Source: Eonycteris spelaea
Lineage: Eukaryota > Chordata > Mammalia > Chiroptera > Pteropodidae
Direction of reading: 5' to 3'
DNA: 64,000 bases
NCBI GenBank assembly: GCA_003508835.1
Contig: PUFA01000170.1
Coordinates: 2,232,001-2,296,000, forward strand
Below, piece by piece: positions 32,634-45,352 of the stretch (positions are counted from its first letter, which is position 1; each line of letters begins with the position of its first letter). Below the pieces are notes generated by a model. That model was not told the DNA's origin. It was given only the letters and a program-made list of their open reading frames with translations, and did not search any database. A program made the position numbers and the translations under genes.

Positions 32634-34980
32634 TTTATAATTTTCCTTCTACTCTTACATGTGTTCATCAGAAATATACATTCATCATATTTTAGGTATA
32701 AGTAATTAGGTCTACCTGTGATAATAAAGTTGCAAATTCTTTTCTTATTTTCTTGACTAATGCAGTTTCTATTATATTCAGATTTCCACTCTATCTTTTT
32801 TTGTTTTTGCTGTATTCTAGCTTTCCCCTCTATTTTTGTCTGAAAATTCTAACACAGAATTTCGTGCCAGAAAAAAATTTTTTTTCTCCTGAAACCTGAA
32901 AGAAATCATTTCAAGTTTCAAGACTGTGAAAATCGACTATGCCTGACTTTTTCTAAAATGACTCGTAATGCTTTTTGCCAGGCAGATTCTAGGACCAGTT
33001 AGTTTATGTTCAAAACTTACAGATGGTTCTTGTAGAAGACTAGCCAATAGGATGTTTTTCAAGAATGTCAAGATCAAAAACTATAATTAAAGGTTATTTT
33101 GGGAAAAGCCTGCATCCCCATCAAACTCCACAGGGGAAAAAAGAAGAAGAAATGATTTTGTGACAAAGTAATTGCTGACAAAAATATTGTAACCCAATAT
33201 GTCATTTGAAAACAATTGAATTTCTGGTCTTTTCATTGTGAAACCTTAGCTTTCAAAGTGATGGCTAGGGTTACAGTGTAGAATGCTGACTTTTCCTTAG
33301 GGTCATAGGTTATTTCACAGCTGTCATAGTTACACAGCCGTCTTCTCCCGTCACCAGTTACTGGAGCTCGTCCTTGCTAGTTGCTATCTTTATGCCAAAC
33401 TCTCATAACACTTCATCACCACAAGGTCGAGGTCACATGATGGTAGGCCTATAATGAAGTTTTTACTTTTTAACAACGTACAACTGAACATTTTTTGATT
33501 GAGGCAGAAGCAGGAATATAATATATGTAGTTAAATTTCCATGCATCACTGCTTGTAGTAGTGAAGTAAACACCGGGGTGAAGTACTAGAGTAGTCAAAT
33601 GGGTGGGCTAGTGGTTTAAAGAAGAGAGTTAATATTCATGATTAAAATTGCATGTATCATTGCCAAAGGCTGGGAAAATATGTCAATTGCATGCTTATTT
33701 CAGTGCCAGAGAAGGAACATTTAAAATTTAATTACAATTGCTCTGTTTTTTGGATAAAATGAAGTCCTTACTCTAAAGTCTTGCTAACAATAAATGAATT
33801 CCATGGATATCTGTTTTTGAAAATTATCTATTTTAATTATACATGTACTTTATACATTAAATAGATTTTCATCTCCTTTTTGATTTAAAAACTATCAACC
33901 AGCCTAATGTTGAATATTTCTCTACAGGTTCGCCATTTTTTTTTCAATAATTCTGTAAATTCTAGACAACAATTCTACAATCATAAAGTAGTTAATTAAT
34001 ATTTGAATTAGTAATTGTAGTTCAATTTATATTCCTTGATAAATAGGATAAATTTATAATATTCTATTGCTGGAAACAATAGCAAAGCATATTTTCAGTA
34101 TTATTTACTTATAGGTTTAGGTTCTTTTGTGACTAATAAGCATGTATAACCTTGAATTGTAACAATCAAAATGTTCACATGACAGGCAACTATTGCAATT
34201 GATGAAGAATATGTGATTCCCTTGTACTGAGAATACATCTAAATTTTATGTAAATAACTACTGTAGAAAACACTTTTAAAAAGCATCCCCAATATTCATA
34301 TTCCTTGCATTTTAGAAGTCCTGCTCTTTATCAGACATTTGAAATGAAAAAGTAGGCTTCCAAACAAAGACTAGTTTGCAACCCTAGAACAATATTTTTA
34401 AAAACCATTTATCGTATAATGTACTTGTCTGAGAATTCTTGTTTTCTTAAATTTTCTTTCTAAAGAGACGGTGAATTCACCACAACGTAAAACTCTCAAA
34501 TGCAAAGCTTTTTAAAATAATGCTTTCTTGGCTAGGAAAGACCTAAGATTGACTAATTTTCTAGTTATTAAAAAAACATACACACACAGAGCCTTTGTCC
34601 AGATACTCGTTCAACGTTACACTTCTGTTATAGCATTCAATGTTATGAAAGAGATGAGTACTGTATCCTCTGAGTACTTGGTCAGCACTCAACAAGTACC
34701 ATGTCATAATGACAAGTACTGAACCCAATTTGGAACCGTGGGGGAATCTAAGTGGCCCCAAATGCCAGTATTCTATGTGTTCATTCCATTTGCGGAGAAG
34801 CTGCAATTCCAGATTTTTTTGTTCATAAAATAATTTAAATTATTCTCTTCTATTTTTAACTTCTTGATGGGCTGAAGAGATTTTCACACTGCAGATTACA
34901 GCCACGGCTTTCCCCAAGCTGAAAAACCAGCTTTAACGTGAGGAGCCACACAAGACCAAACTTGATGAGAAACGGAGGGT
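32634..34980. other. Unique, largely AT-rich DNA
   Basis: About 2.3 kb with no recognised repeat. The low repeat content and many TAAT-type words in 33600-34300 would fit conserved non-coding DNA, but conservation cannot be judged from one sequence. Confidence 0.4.
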
Positions 34981-34994
34981 GTTGCTATGGCAAT
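34981..34994. promoter_or_regulatory. RFX X-box-like site
   Basis: gttgctatggcaat is close to the imperfect palindromic X-box (GTTGCCATGGCAAC) bound by RFX factors. A single motif match in unique DNA, so function is unproven. Confidence 0.3.
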
Positions 34995-35587
34995 TCCATT
35001 CGTGGCAACTTTTCTCTGTTGGCTTCTCTCTGACATTACATTCTAAAAAGAATCATATGAAAAAGTGTGGGGCTGTGAAGACAGACACAAGGCCAAGAAG
35101 ATGGAACTTTCTCATCTTTTCTTTCTCCAAAAGAGAGAAGATGTCATCACATGGTGATGCTGTCCCAATGTAGGGGGAGGGCTGGCTGAGGAGCTGTCAT
35201 TCTGAGATTTCATTGAAACCCTGCGATGTATTTCTTTTTGGCTTAAGTGGAAAATCGGCAATTCCAGGGCTATGAGCAAAATTATGACACGAAAAAGGAC
35301 ACTCAGACTAAACTGAAAGATGACGAGGCCTTGGCTCCTGAGAGAACGAAGGTCTGTTTTGCTGTGGTGGTGGTGGCTGTATCGTTTTGTTTTATTTTTA
35401 GCAGAAGTTCGATATATTGAAATGCTATTTAAATCTGGACATCGGCAGTGAATGAATCCCAGATCTGAATATCTATGAATAAGGGAGTTTTATTAATTTT
35501 CACTTAATGTCATTGCTTTTTGAATAAACCTCCTTTCCGAGGTTATAACCAACCCATTGGTTATAATGTCAACCTTAATTAGAATCT
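34995..35587. other. Unique non-coding DNA with a cluster of dyads at its end
   Basis: Mostly unremarkable. At 35527-35567 there are overlapping dyad symmetries: aacctc/gaggtt arms and the perfect palindrome ggttataacc (35541-35550), followed by a second ggttataat. Confidence 0.4.
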
Positions 35588-35752
35588 CATAGCAGGCATT
35601 ATGTCAAACTCTTTATCCTGATTAATATCATATCACTTAAATTCATCACAAATGACCTCTGTCAGGGAGACACTGTTATTGACTCGTTCTGCACATGAAG
35701 GAAGGGAGACTAGGAGAGAAAATGTAACGGGGCCAAGGTCAATCATATAGAA
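35588..35752 (-). repeat. MIR SINE
   Basis: Antisense MIR pattern: 'gcaggcattatgtcaaactc' (aggcactgttctaag), a 'catcacaaatgacctctgtc' stretch, and 'gaaaatgtaacggggccaag' (gaggttaagtaacttgccc). Strongly diverged. Confidence 0.65.
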
Positions 35753-37124
35753 AGAAAAAGAAATCTAGAAGATGAATCCAGGACCAGCTTAATGTGTTAT
35801 TAAACAGAACTGTGTCCCAATTTGACATGGTGGAGTGCAGGGGAATTCTTAAGCAACTCCCATTATGTAGGAAAATTTGCAGTTTTGACATGACTTTGAG
35901 AATATCCTTTTCCAAATTACAAAATACAACCAATCAGGTGAGATGAGGGAGATGATGAATCAGAGACTCGTGTGCCTTAAAAAGAATCCATTTTGAGGTT
36001 TTAATTCAATAACGGTCATTTGTTAAGTTCTAGCATATGGTCTAAGCATAAAAAGACTTCTAAGACACCACTTCTTGCTTCAGAATTTACCAGTCACCAA
36101 GAGAACGGTCAGTGGGTTTGGTGGGAGTCCGCCTATTGAAGAGCAAGCATAAGTGTATTTTGCTATAAGACAGAGGTTTTGAATTAGCGGCCTGATGGCA
36201 ATGTGGCCTTCATATATGTTTAATTTGTCAAAATCCAATGTGGTTTTGAACATCTTTATTCAAGGACCACATTTAAAAATTGAGAGATTTTACACAAAAT
36301 CTGGATCTTCTCTTTTAAAAAATCTAAATATTGGTGAACACAAAGTTTACATTCCCTTTTGGCAATTATTGGCTGGAGCTACCTGAAGTTTCCACTTTAG
36401 TAGTGGTGTGTATTTTCTTGTTTTCCAGATTCCCTCCCTATTCCTACTCTGTCTGCCCACAATGAGGTTTAGCGACAATTGTCATTCATAGAAAGCTTGT
36501 GTTTTTGTTTTTCTTATTCTCGTTTATAATATGTTAGTTTCCTGGTCCCCGTAGACTTTTGAGGTTGTCACTTTTGCTGTAAGGACACCAAAAAGCATTT
36601 GAGACACAGACTAATCATAGGTAAAAACACAAAGACTATCGTTCAGCAAGCAGCAGAGTATTAATTACTTTCTATCTGCTTCTGTGATATCCTGTGGCTA
36701 TATGAGAGTCGCTAAAGAAGAGATCTTGAATATGAATTGAAGTTGCCACTACTACTGACTTTTTCTGAGGTATGATTTATTGCCAAATGATTTTGATTTA
36801 TGTAAACCTGGAGAGGATACAGGTCATTGAGATGCTCAGGTGTGGGTATGATGTAAACATTTGCAGCTAAGCAGGCACAATTTATGCGCAAAGATTTCAA
36901 TCGGGGAGTTAGACTAAGTAGAGAAAATAAAATGGAGGGCTAGAATAAGGGAGTCGAGGGGGAGAGGTAGAGAAGGAGGGAGAGACTTGAGAAGGTATGA
37001 GGTCATAACAACTCCTCATATGCTTAGGCATTGCTCAGAGGCTTGCCGCTTTCTAGCCATTCATCCAGTAGCTTCTGATGGAATGGACTACAAGCTTTCT
37101 TCTTGGCTCTTGATTTTATCTCAG
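35753..37124. other. Unassigned DNA
   Basis: 36180-36420 ('ccacatttaaaaattgagag', 'acacaaaatctggatcttct') has the feel of an ancient DNA-transposon copy but I cannot name it. The remainder is unique. The 63-codon frame at 36195-36386 is not recognisable. Confidence 0.4.
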
Positions 37125-37443
37125 CCTGGAATGACTTCTTTTTCCCTGTAAACCTTCAATTCACCTGATTTTTCTCTTACTTACATTTCAACACCTGGTT
37201 CAGGAGACTTATTTTCCCCTAAACTTTTCTGTTGCCATTTAGAAGAAGGAAGTAATTTCTTCCTCTGTGCTACAAATACCTTATATAAGCTTTGTTTATT
37301 AGACTTATTACACCTCATTGATGTTATGAACTTAACACTCCTGTCTTCCACAGTAGTCTATGAGTTCTCAGGGAGGGGGCCCAAGTTTTACTTATTTATA
37401 GCTCCCAGCATGGGGCAGTAAATATTTATTGAAGAAATGAATA
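37125..37443 (+). mobile_element. L2 LINE 3' end
   Basis: 'atctcagcctggaatgactt', 'ccttcaattcacctg', 'ctcagggagggggcccaagt' and 'cagtaaatatttattgaaga' followed by aatgaataaat match the L2 3' region. Confidence 0.7.
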
Positions 37444-37533
37444 AATCCTTCCTTAAAAGGGAGACCGATTAAAGTATTTTTAAAATTTTCTTGACCTACT
37501 AAGGAGCTTACATTTCACTCAAATAATTAATTT

Positions 37534-38287
37534 AAACTGAAAAGCTTCTGCGCAGCAAAAGAAACCATCAATAAGACAAAGACGCAACCAAGTAAAGGGG
37601 AGAAGATATTTGCAAACAAAGCCTCTGATAAGGGGCTAATATCCAAAATGTACAAAGAACTCGTATAACTCAACAATAAAAAAAAAATCCAATTAAAAAA
37701 ATGGGCAGAGGACCTGAACAGATACTTCTCCCAAGAAGACATATAAATGGCCAACAGGCATTTTAAAAAGCTCAACCTCAGAGCTATTAGGGAAATGCAT
37801 ATCAAAACAATGAAATAACCCTTCATACCTGTAAGAATGGCTATTATCAACAAGACAAGTAGTAACAAGAGCTGGAGAAGTTGTGGGGGAAAAAGGAACC
37901 CTGGTGGGAATGTAAATTGGTGCAGCCACTATGGAAAACAGTAGGGAATGTCCTCAAAAAATTAAGAATAGAATTACCATATGACCCAGCTTTACTCTTC
38001 TGGGTATCTTCCCCTAAAATTTGAAAACATTATCCATAAAGATATATGCATCTCTATGTTCATTGCAGCATTATTTATGGTGGCCAAGACATGGAAACAC
38101 CTGAGGTGCCCTTCTATAGATGACTGGATAAAGGAGATGTGGTACATATATATAATAGAATATAAGCCATAAGAAAAGATGAAACACTTCCATTTGCAAC
38201 AACATGATAGATCTTGAGATAATCATGCTAAGTGAAATAAGTCAGGCAGAAAAAAATTGAAAACTATATGCTTTCACTCATATGGGA
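37534..38287 (+). pseudogene. L1 ORF2 C-terminal remnant
   Basis: Broken frames encode the ORF2 C-terminus. 37981-38172 reads, among others, KDICISMFIAALFMVAKTWK and DDWIKEMWYIYIIEY, the conserved segment near the end of ORF2. A stop lies in the usual position at about 38285. It is inactive: truncated at its 5' end and with internal stops. Confidence 0.8.
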
Positions 38288-38524
38288 TTTAAAATTGAAA
38301 GCAACAACAAGTCAAACAAACAGATTTTGGACACTGACAACAGTTTAGTGGTTACCAGAGGGAAGCAGGGAGGTTGATGAGGGTAAAGGGGTCAAATAAA
38401 TGGTGACAAGGAGATTTGACTTTTGGTGATGAATACACAATGCAATATACATATGTATTATTGAATAGTACACTTGAAACCCATGTAATTTTTTTAATGA
38501 ATGTCACCCCAATAAATTTAATAA
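37534..38524 (+). mobile_element. 5'-truncated, bat-type L1 LINE
   Basis: Sense L1 starting in the distal part of ORF2 and running to the terminus 'gtcaccccaataaatttaat' plus A-rich tail. A diverged 13-bp target duplication is plausible: aaataattaattt (37521-37533) versus aaatagctagttt (38525-38537), 10 of 13 matching with all mismatches transitions. The terminus is nearly the same as in the 14363-15990 copy, so both belong to related subfamilies. It is the better preserved of the two. Confidence 0.85.
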
Positions 38525-38537
38525 AAATAGCTAGTTT

Positions 38538-38854
38538 CCATATGTGATTATTAATTCAATTGACAAAAACTGTGATGAAATTCTGAAGTTATATGTGCTT
38601 ATACATCCATACCTATATAGCTATGTCTATAATTAGTTGAACATGTTCTTCATCTGAGGCACTAAATTAGTCACTCTGGAGAGCATCTGAGTGAAATTAA
38701 TTGCATAATTAATTAAGCATTTCATTTCATTATAAAATTTACCAAATATACTCCCTATCCAGCCACCAACCACAACTGCCATATTCTTTTCAAAAATGTC
38801 ATCATTAACATATTAACCATGACAAGGAAACAACTATAAGTCTTCTATATAGCA
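38538..38854. other. Unique AT-rich DNA
   Basis: No recognisable feature. Confidence 0.45.
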
Positions 38855-39060
38855 CTTGGGATATATTTTTCATTTTACTGAAATATAATGAAGAAAAGTA
38901 CACATAAAGGTACAGTTTAACTGAACACACCTGTATAATTAGCTCCAGGTCGAAAAACAACATAACCACCAGCTCCCCCAAACCCCTATTTCCTCTTGCA
39001 AGGTTAATCCCATCCCAGACTTCTAAAAGCAAGGATTCATTTTTGCCTGTTTTTAATAAT
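38855..39060 (-). mobile_element. Old L1 3' UTR fragment
   Basis: Antisense L1M 3' UTR on the plus strand: 'tttcattttactgaaatata', 'gaagaaaagtacacataaag', 'aactgaacacacctgtataa', 'cttctaaaagcaaggattca' and 'tttttgcctgtttttaat'. This is the classic order of mammalian L1M 3' ends read backwards. No coding part remains. Confidence 0.75.
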
Positions 39061-41059
39061 TGGAATATTTAGTACATTCAAAATATTGCTTACATAAAGC
39101 ATACTTTATGCCTAAAAGATCATATTCTTGACTCTGCAGAGTTACAAAGATAGAGGAGACATAATCTTGACATTCTGGAAGTTAGATAGAGGAGTTAATG
39201 CCTAACCAAATACCTGTGGATGCATAGTAGTACATAGTAGTCTTACAAAGGGAAACTCTCATCTGGCTTCATACAAAATATGGAATCGCTATTGAGGCTT
39301 TGATAAAGGTATGATTTTAATAATAGGTTTCTTTCAGGTTGGCATAAACAAAGCTATATCTCCATTACTGTGGTAAATTTATCTCATGGATTGATTCAGA
39401 TCTTCATGTCTCAGATGGAAGCCTTGTATTAAAGACAGGCTAAACACATTAAAGATGGAATGAAGGAGAAAAGCTAGGCAGAGGACATGATGGCAAAACA
39501 TTTTTTTAACCACTTGGGTTACTCTTTGGAGGACGAGCTATTAATTACCTGCAGTGGTAATTGGTGTCCAGAAAAGTGTGTTGGAGGGCTGAGTTTTAAA
39601 ACTACTCTTACTGATGGATGAGACATCAAACAAAGCTAGAATAAAAGTTCACCTAGGGAACAATTTTCTGTGGGCTACAGATTACTTGGGGTTCAGCTTC
39701 CAAGTAAAAGGGCTTCTAGGTTTCAGAGCGGCAGGGTGGGTCAACAGTTGTCTCTCAGAGACTAAACAATGGCCACTGGGGACCAGGAGTATGAACTGGT
39801 AAGTATGATGCACTATTTTATAAATGACTTCTTTATGCACCAAAGAAAAAGTAAAGCCCTTTGTCAAGTTATTTGTCTCGAGTGCAGAGAGGTCCTCAGT
39901 CTATTAAACATCGTCTGCCCTAAAATCAGCTTAACCTTCTGAACTACTGGGCCTCATCACCCACAGCCTTGTATTTCAAGCCATCTCATTAGGTGATGTT
40001 TTCTATCATAAGCTACTTATTTCTATAGTTGGCCATTCCTGACCCTTCTCTGGTATCAGCCCAAGAAACCATTTGTTTGTCTGTTCTCTCTCCATCACCA
40101 AAACAATTCTCCAATGAAAATTCTCTTCTCAAGAAACTGCCCCCCACATAAAATTGAATGCTGAGAGATTATGCTATTGTTGCATGATGTTCCAAGAACA
40201 GTAGAATTTGGCTATCACTCTGCACTCATTTTGAGTTCAAAAAAACAACAGTCTTAATCACATCTAAACTTCAAAGGACTTGTGTTCCCAGAGTCACAGT
40301 GAAAGAGAGGTCTGGTCAGGATGGAGATTTGGTGCGTTAGGATTAACCTCCCTAGAGCACAATAAGGAAAGAGCTCAAGCACTCAAGTTACATAATATGA
40401 TGACATTAACATAATGGCACAAAGCAAACAAACCTCTTCTCCCTTGAGTCCTGGAAATGAATGTTCCCTCAGCATATGAGAGAAAGTGCTTCCTCTCTGC
40501 CTTTTTGGATAATCTTTCCCAAGATTTGCTTGAGGGAGGATTGCTTTCTCCAAGCCCCAAATCATGTAAACACTAGTTCTTGGATTCATTGGAAGCACAT
40601 GTTGAAAATAAACTCACTTTACCATCTTAATTATGGAAATCAAACAAAAAAACTATATATTTACGTAGTTTTAGAGAAAGAAATACACACCCAGTATAGA
40701 AAGAAGAAATAAAAACATAACCAGCGTTTCTTCTTTCTGGGTTGTTAGAATATATCAGCACAAATTTTGTTCTTAAGCTCATCTATAACTTTCCAATGTT
40801 ATATGTCAAGCAATATTACTTCTACAACCAGAAGGGAAACCAAAACTGTTATTTTTAAAAAGTAAACCAGTGAATTAATTATTAAAGATTCAAATTCGAA
40901 CTCTGGGAATGATCAGTGGTGTGCACCCTATTAAAACGTGTCAAGGCTGAGGTGTTTCTAGGGGGCGGGGTGAGGTGAGGTTCTTTGCTCTGCATCCCCA
41001 CAGCCACTGTACTGAGTGCAGCACACTGTGCTTACATAGATCTGCATATTGATTTATAT
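39061..41059. other. Unique non-coding DNA
   Basis: 2 kb without a recognised repeat or gene. A GC-box-like ggggcgggg occurs at about 40962-40971, isolated. Short frames around 40375-40712 on both strands are not recognisable. Confidence 0.45.
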
Positions 41060-41170
41060 GTGTTTCCTACTGGTCTTTGACCTCCTCGAGATAAACACGT
41101 AACCCTCATAAAGTACTTGATATTAATCAATGCATATTCATTGAACAAATGATTGGAACAAATGAATAAA
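41060..41170 (+). mobile_element. L2 LINE 3' end
   Basis: 'tttgacctcctcgagataaa', then 'taaagtacttgatattaatc' and 'cattgaacaaatgattg' ending in aatgaata, the L2 terminal pattern. Confidence 0.55.
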
Positions 41171-42429
41171 TTGAAAGCAATAACTGAAATCCCCAAAACC
41201 AGTTGTGAGGTTTTCTAAATGTTCTTCAATCTGTTCTCTTCAAACAATTTTAGTTGCCACCATTTAAATTCAAAGTTTGCTTCAGAAATATAAGAACAGA
41301 GTCAAAGCGAGAATGTTTTTTGATTTCTTTATTCCTTCCCAGGAATGTACCTTATCTATTTTTAAATTCTATTGTATCTACCAAAAACAGAAGTGTTTAA
41401 TAAAGTTTGAAGCAACGTTTGCTGTAGGAAAATGTGGACTATTTAATTAAAAATATAGATTAGATGATAGAAATTATACTTGAGAAAATTTATAAAATCA
41501 AATCCATCTATCTTATGAAATCATGGTTAGTGTAGATGGGGAAAAAAGATACCTCATTTGATCATAAATTATTATCTTGAACCAAGAACCAATGAGGTAA
41601 TGATCTAAAAATTAGCCAAGTTTTGGACAAAATATTAGTGTTTTACATAGATAATTCAATTATAAAGTCATCAAGGAACAAAAGAACAGACAGATTAATA
41701 AAATAATATAAAATCTCCATGATATTCTATATCGGCATAGAATAATACATAAAATTTTCACTTTTTAAAATTTATTCATCCATTTCCTTTTAATAAAAGA
41801 TAGCATTAACAGTTATATGTTAATATTTCAGGAATAAAACAACACCAGGAAGAAGTAATTGAGCAGCATAACAGTATTTTATGAAGATGTCATTATTTTA
41901 TAAAGTGTTCCTGGTACTGATCTTATTTTCCAAGAAGTCCATGACTGAAAAATAGGTCAAGATGACTGCTATAAAGTCCTTAGATTCCTGGTTCTTAGTA
42001 GCCAATGTCCCTGTTAAAGCATCAGGACTGCAGTTTGCCTCTTGTGAGTGCAAAGCAACAGATTGTGGTACTTATCTGCTGAGTAGTATTTACCAGAGAG
42101 ACAAATATTGAGAGTAATATTCCAAAGGAAGTGGATATTTTCATAGAAATCAAGGGAATTCCACTCACCTACAGTGAAAGTGAAAAATTGACTTCTACAG
42201 TGTTGGCCTCTACTGTTACTAAAATACCCATGAAAAACAAAAGAAAGAATGGACAATGAAGTCACAGGTACTATTTATTTTCTCTTAATTGTACATCTGC
42301 TCTATGAAGAACTTTATTAGGAACCTGTTCTCTAGGATTTAACGTAAATTATCCTACTTGTGTAGGTAGGGGACTCTCAATTTCTGGACTGTTCACATGA
42401 CAAATGAGCATGAAACTCTCTGTGACATA
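41171..42429. other. Unique AT-rich DNA
   Basis: No recognisable feature. Confidence 0.5.
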
Positions 42430-42615
42430 TCTATTATCAGATTGAACTGTTATTTAAATCTTGCACTGGCATTTAATTTCTCACTTATGTATGTTTTATC
42501 TCTTCAACTGAATTGTAAGGTTTGGGAAGGTCGTAGAACATGTGTCCCATTTTCTATCCAGTACAGTGACTTTCATAGTCTTTGGTAGAGATACTCAATA
42601 AATATTGATGGATAG
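42430..42615 (+). mobile_element. L2 LINE 3' end
   Basis: 'ctgaattgtaaggtttggga' (gaatgtaagctccatga), 'tgtgtcccattttctatcca', 'cagtacagtgactttcatag' and 'agatactcaataaatattga' match the L2 3' end. Confidence 0.7.
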
Positions 42616-44464
42616 AATAAGATTCAGCTGAAAATATCTAACCTTGGCCTTGCCTATCAGCTGCCAGTTCAATTCCATGACTTGCAATTTTAATTTTGAG
42701 TGAGTACAAAGTACTCACGTATTCTGCAAAATGAAAAACTGTGCATATTAGAAAGAATCCATCTTCTTCTTGTGACATCGAAATTTAGATTTCCTTTCTC
42801 TCTGAAAGGCCCAAATACTTTGCACACTTCTGCTGCATTAATTTACAAGTATCGTGATTTAGAAACTCAGCATTTCAAATAAACACACCCTGCAAATGTA
42901 TTTTAAGCTATGATATTTCTACTCATGACAGGTTTTATACTACACAGAATTAGCCAATTTTAGAAGAAATTATAAACTAATCAATGTAAATATATCTTGA
43001 AACACCAACATCTCCTAATTTTGAATTAATATTCAATAAAAATTACACGCAGAACATAGAAGGAATTGTTTCTTAATTTGTTTGTATCATATAGGTAAAA
43101 AAGTAAAGGCTTGCATAGTATTAGGGCAGGGCAAAGTATTTTTATTTAGTAAGAAAAAATAAGTCTGATTTGAATAACAGTCAGATTCGCTAAACCTACA
43201 CATGACTTCGATTTGGCAAATTGCATTAATAACAAAATATTTTCTTAATAATGTGGAGGAATATTCAGGCAAGAACTTCCAGTCTAACATAGCAAATGTA
43301 GCCTTGTGTCATAGTTCACATGTCAATACCAGCTTAGGTATTTCTTTCTAGCACTACCTGAAACAACACAGATAGGAAAAGGTATATTGTGTCCAAAGGG
43401 TGAGAAATTTAGTAGCATCAGTTTTTACATTATTACTTTAACATTTTCAAACCAAATAATACAATACTATTAAAGATATCAAATTGGCATAAGACATTCA
43501 TTTAGAGGCACTGGAATATGAACCTAAAACTAGATACTTGGAGAATTTGGAAAAAATCGGAACCTTATACTCATCAACAGCCTAATGCGCCTTTCTCCAC
43601 CTCTTTTTCTGAAACCAAAAAGCTTTAAAACAACATCCTACTTTTGAGTAGTTTCAAAGCACAACGGCAACAGGATGGGCATGTAGGTACTAATAGTTGC
43701 TTAAATAATGAAAAAAAAATTACGTGATAGATATCATACTGTGGTTTAAAATTTACTGCTCATATTTATTTTGACAAAATGCTGAAAAGCCTGATCTTTG
43801 TATCCTTTAGTTAATGTAGTTCTTTCCACATTTTTCAATAAAAATGCAGAGAATCTGCAAAATAATGTACTATATTACATCATGTGTCTCCAGGATTTGA
43901 TTATTTGGAAAAATATTAAAGCTAAACGGCTTTGATAAAACAGAAATTTAATACCTAAAATGAATGACATTTTGTGCTTTTTGATAAGATGATATAGTCT
44001 TTTGAAAAATTCTGTTTTAAAAGATAGATTTTATATACAAATACATAAATAAGGCACCTGAAAAATGGCAAAACTCTGGAAATAAGACAAGACTTGCTTA
44101 TACTGCCATTGTTTTGTTGTTGTTTGTTATTGCTGATGTAGCCACGATTTATTTAGATTTAAAGACTAGAATTCTGCTCAATAATCTTTCAGCTTCAAAT
44201 TCTTCTTTATAATAGCTATACATAGAGTAGCACCTACCTTTTATTGTAATTTAGTCGTTCTCTTTTGTTCCTCTTTGATATCTTAAAAAAAGAAAAATTA
44301 CCTTAAAATTAATTTTGTTTCTGTAGGCATAAAAAAGTTCTCACTTCCTTTACTGTGCTGAAAAAAATGAATTGAAATGATGGCCTGAATTACAAAAAAT
44401 ATATATTTAAATTGCTTTAGTTTCAGGAAATTGAAAAAGACAAAGCATATTTTCATTTACTATT
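42616..44464. other. Unique AT-rich DNA
   Basis: 1.8 kb with no recognised gene or repeat. Confidence 0.5.
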
Positions 44465-44538
44465 AGCTCATTTTTAAATGAGCTCCTTCAGAAATCTTGA
44501 CTACAACTTCTCTGACCAGTGTCCACTAGATGACACTG
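44465..44538. promoter_or_regulatory. Palindrome plus CTCF-like/inverted-repeat site
   Basis: 44465-44484 is a perfect inverted repeat (agctcattt, 2-bp loop, aaatgagct). 44517-44538 has cagtgtc/gacactg arms around cactagat, and the core ccactagatgaca is one or two bases from the CTCF core (ccactagatggca). Motif match only. Confidence 0.35.
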
Positions 44539-44900
44539 TTGTATAAGCACAATAATGAGAGGCTATAGCTTTGACAATAACTAATTTATCATATATATAT
44601 TTAGATATTGTCAGAGTCTCTCTTTCAAGATGAAACTGGCTTAGCATTTTTAATTGGATATGGCTGATAACTACAACTTCATATAATTAGAATAAAGTTA
44701 CCTCAAAGGTTAAAATGTAGGAAAAAAAGAAACATATCTATTTCACAGCATCTATATTTTTACAATAGATCTTTCAAAATCTGCATTTTTCACAGTTAAA
44801 ATAGACTTCATTATGAACTTTAAATTGTGCCATTTTAAATCGAGTGACAATAATTGTACTGATAATATTGGTTTTCAAGTAGCGTTTTGTGTCAGTGATC
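44539..44900. other. Unique AT-rich DNA
   Basis: No recognisable feature. Confidence 0.45.
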
Positions 44901-44993
44901 TTTATTTTTTTCCTGTCTCTCTCCCTTCCCTGTGTCCTCGTCCTCCCTCCTTCTTGTCTTTCCAATTCTTTTTTCTTCTCTCCTTGATTCTAG
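44901..44993 (+). other. Long pyrimidine tract ending in TAG (3' splice-site-like)
   Basis: About 90 bp of C/T-dominated sequence ends in ttgattctag at 44993, an excellent match to a 3' splice site on the plus strand. The downstream 185 bp is more GC-rich and includes an ATG at 45125 in good context (accATG) opening a 72-codon frame. No protein match is recognised and the frame has no partner exon, so an exon here is speculative. Confidence 0.3.
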
Positions 44994-45352
44994 GTTAGGA
45001 GCCATTCCAGTGCAGAGCCAAAATCAGGGGGAGAAGCGATGGTTTTAACAGCCTCCGTGCCGCACTGTTGCCAAGCTGGAAACTTTAGCCTTAGAAAAAG
45101 CAGAGCGAAACAAACACAATCACCATGCTTTGGGTGGAGAGAGCCCTCGAAGGAAACTTCGATTACCTGGAATTCTGTGTAAACATCTGGACAGAGAGAA
45201 TTTCCTGTAAAACCCAGTATTTGGAGATATCATCTAGATTACTGAGATTTCCCCTGATATTAGGATTTCTTCTTAATGGCATTCATACATTGATGCTCAA
45301 AATCGCTATTACATTGTGCTTATTTGCTGTGACTTCAGTTTAATAAGCATGT

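Noticed and set aside
40960..40985. GC-box promoter
   Set aside because: A single ggggcgggg word without CpG enrichment, TATA box or other elements.
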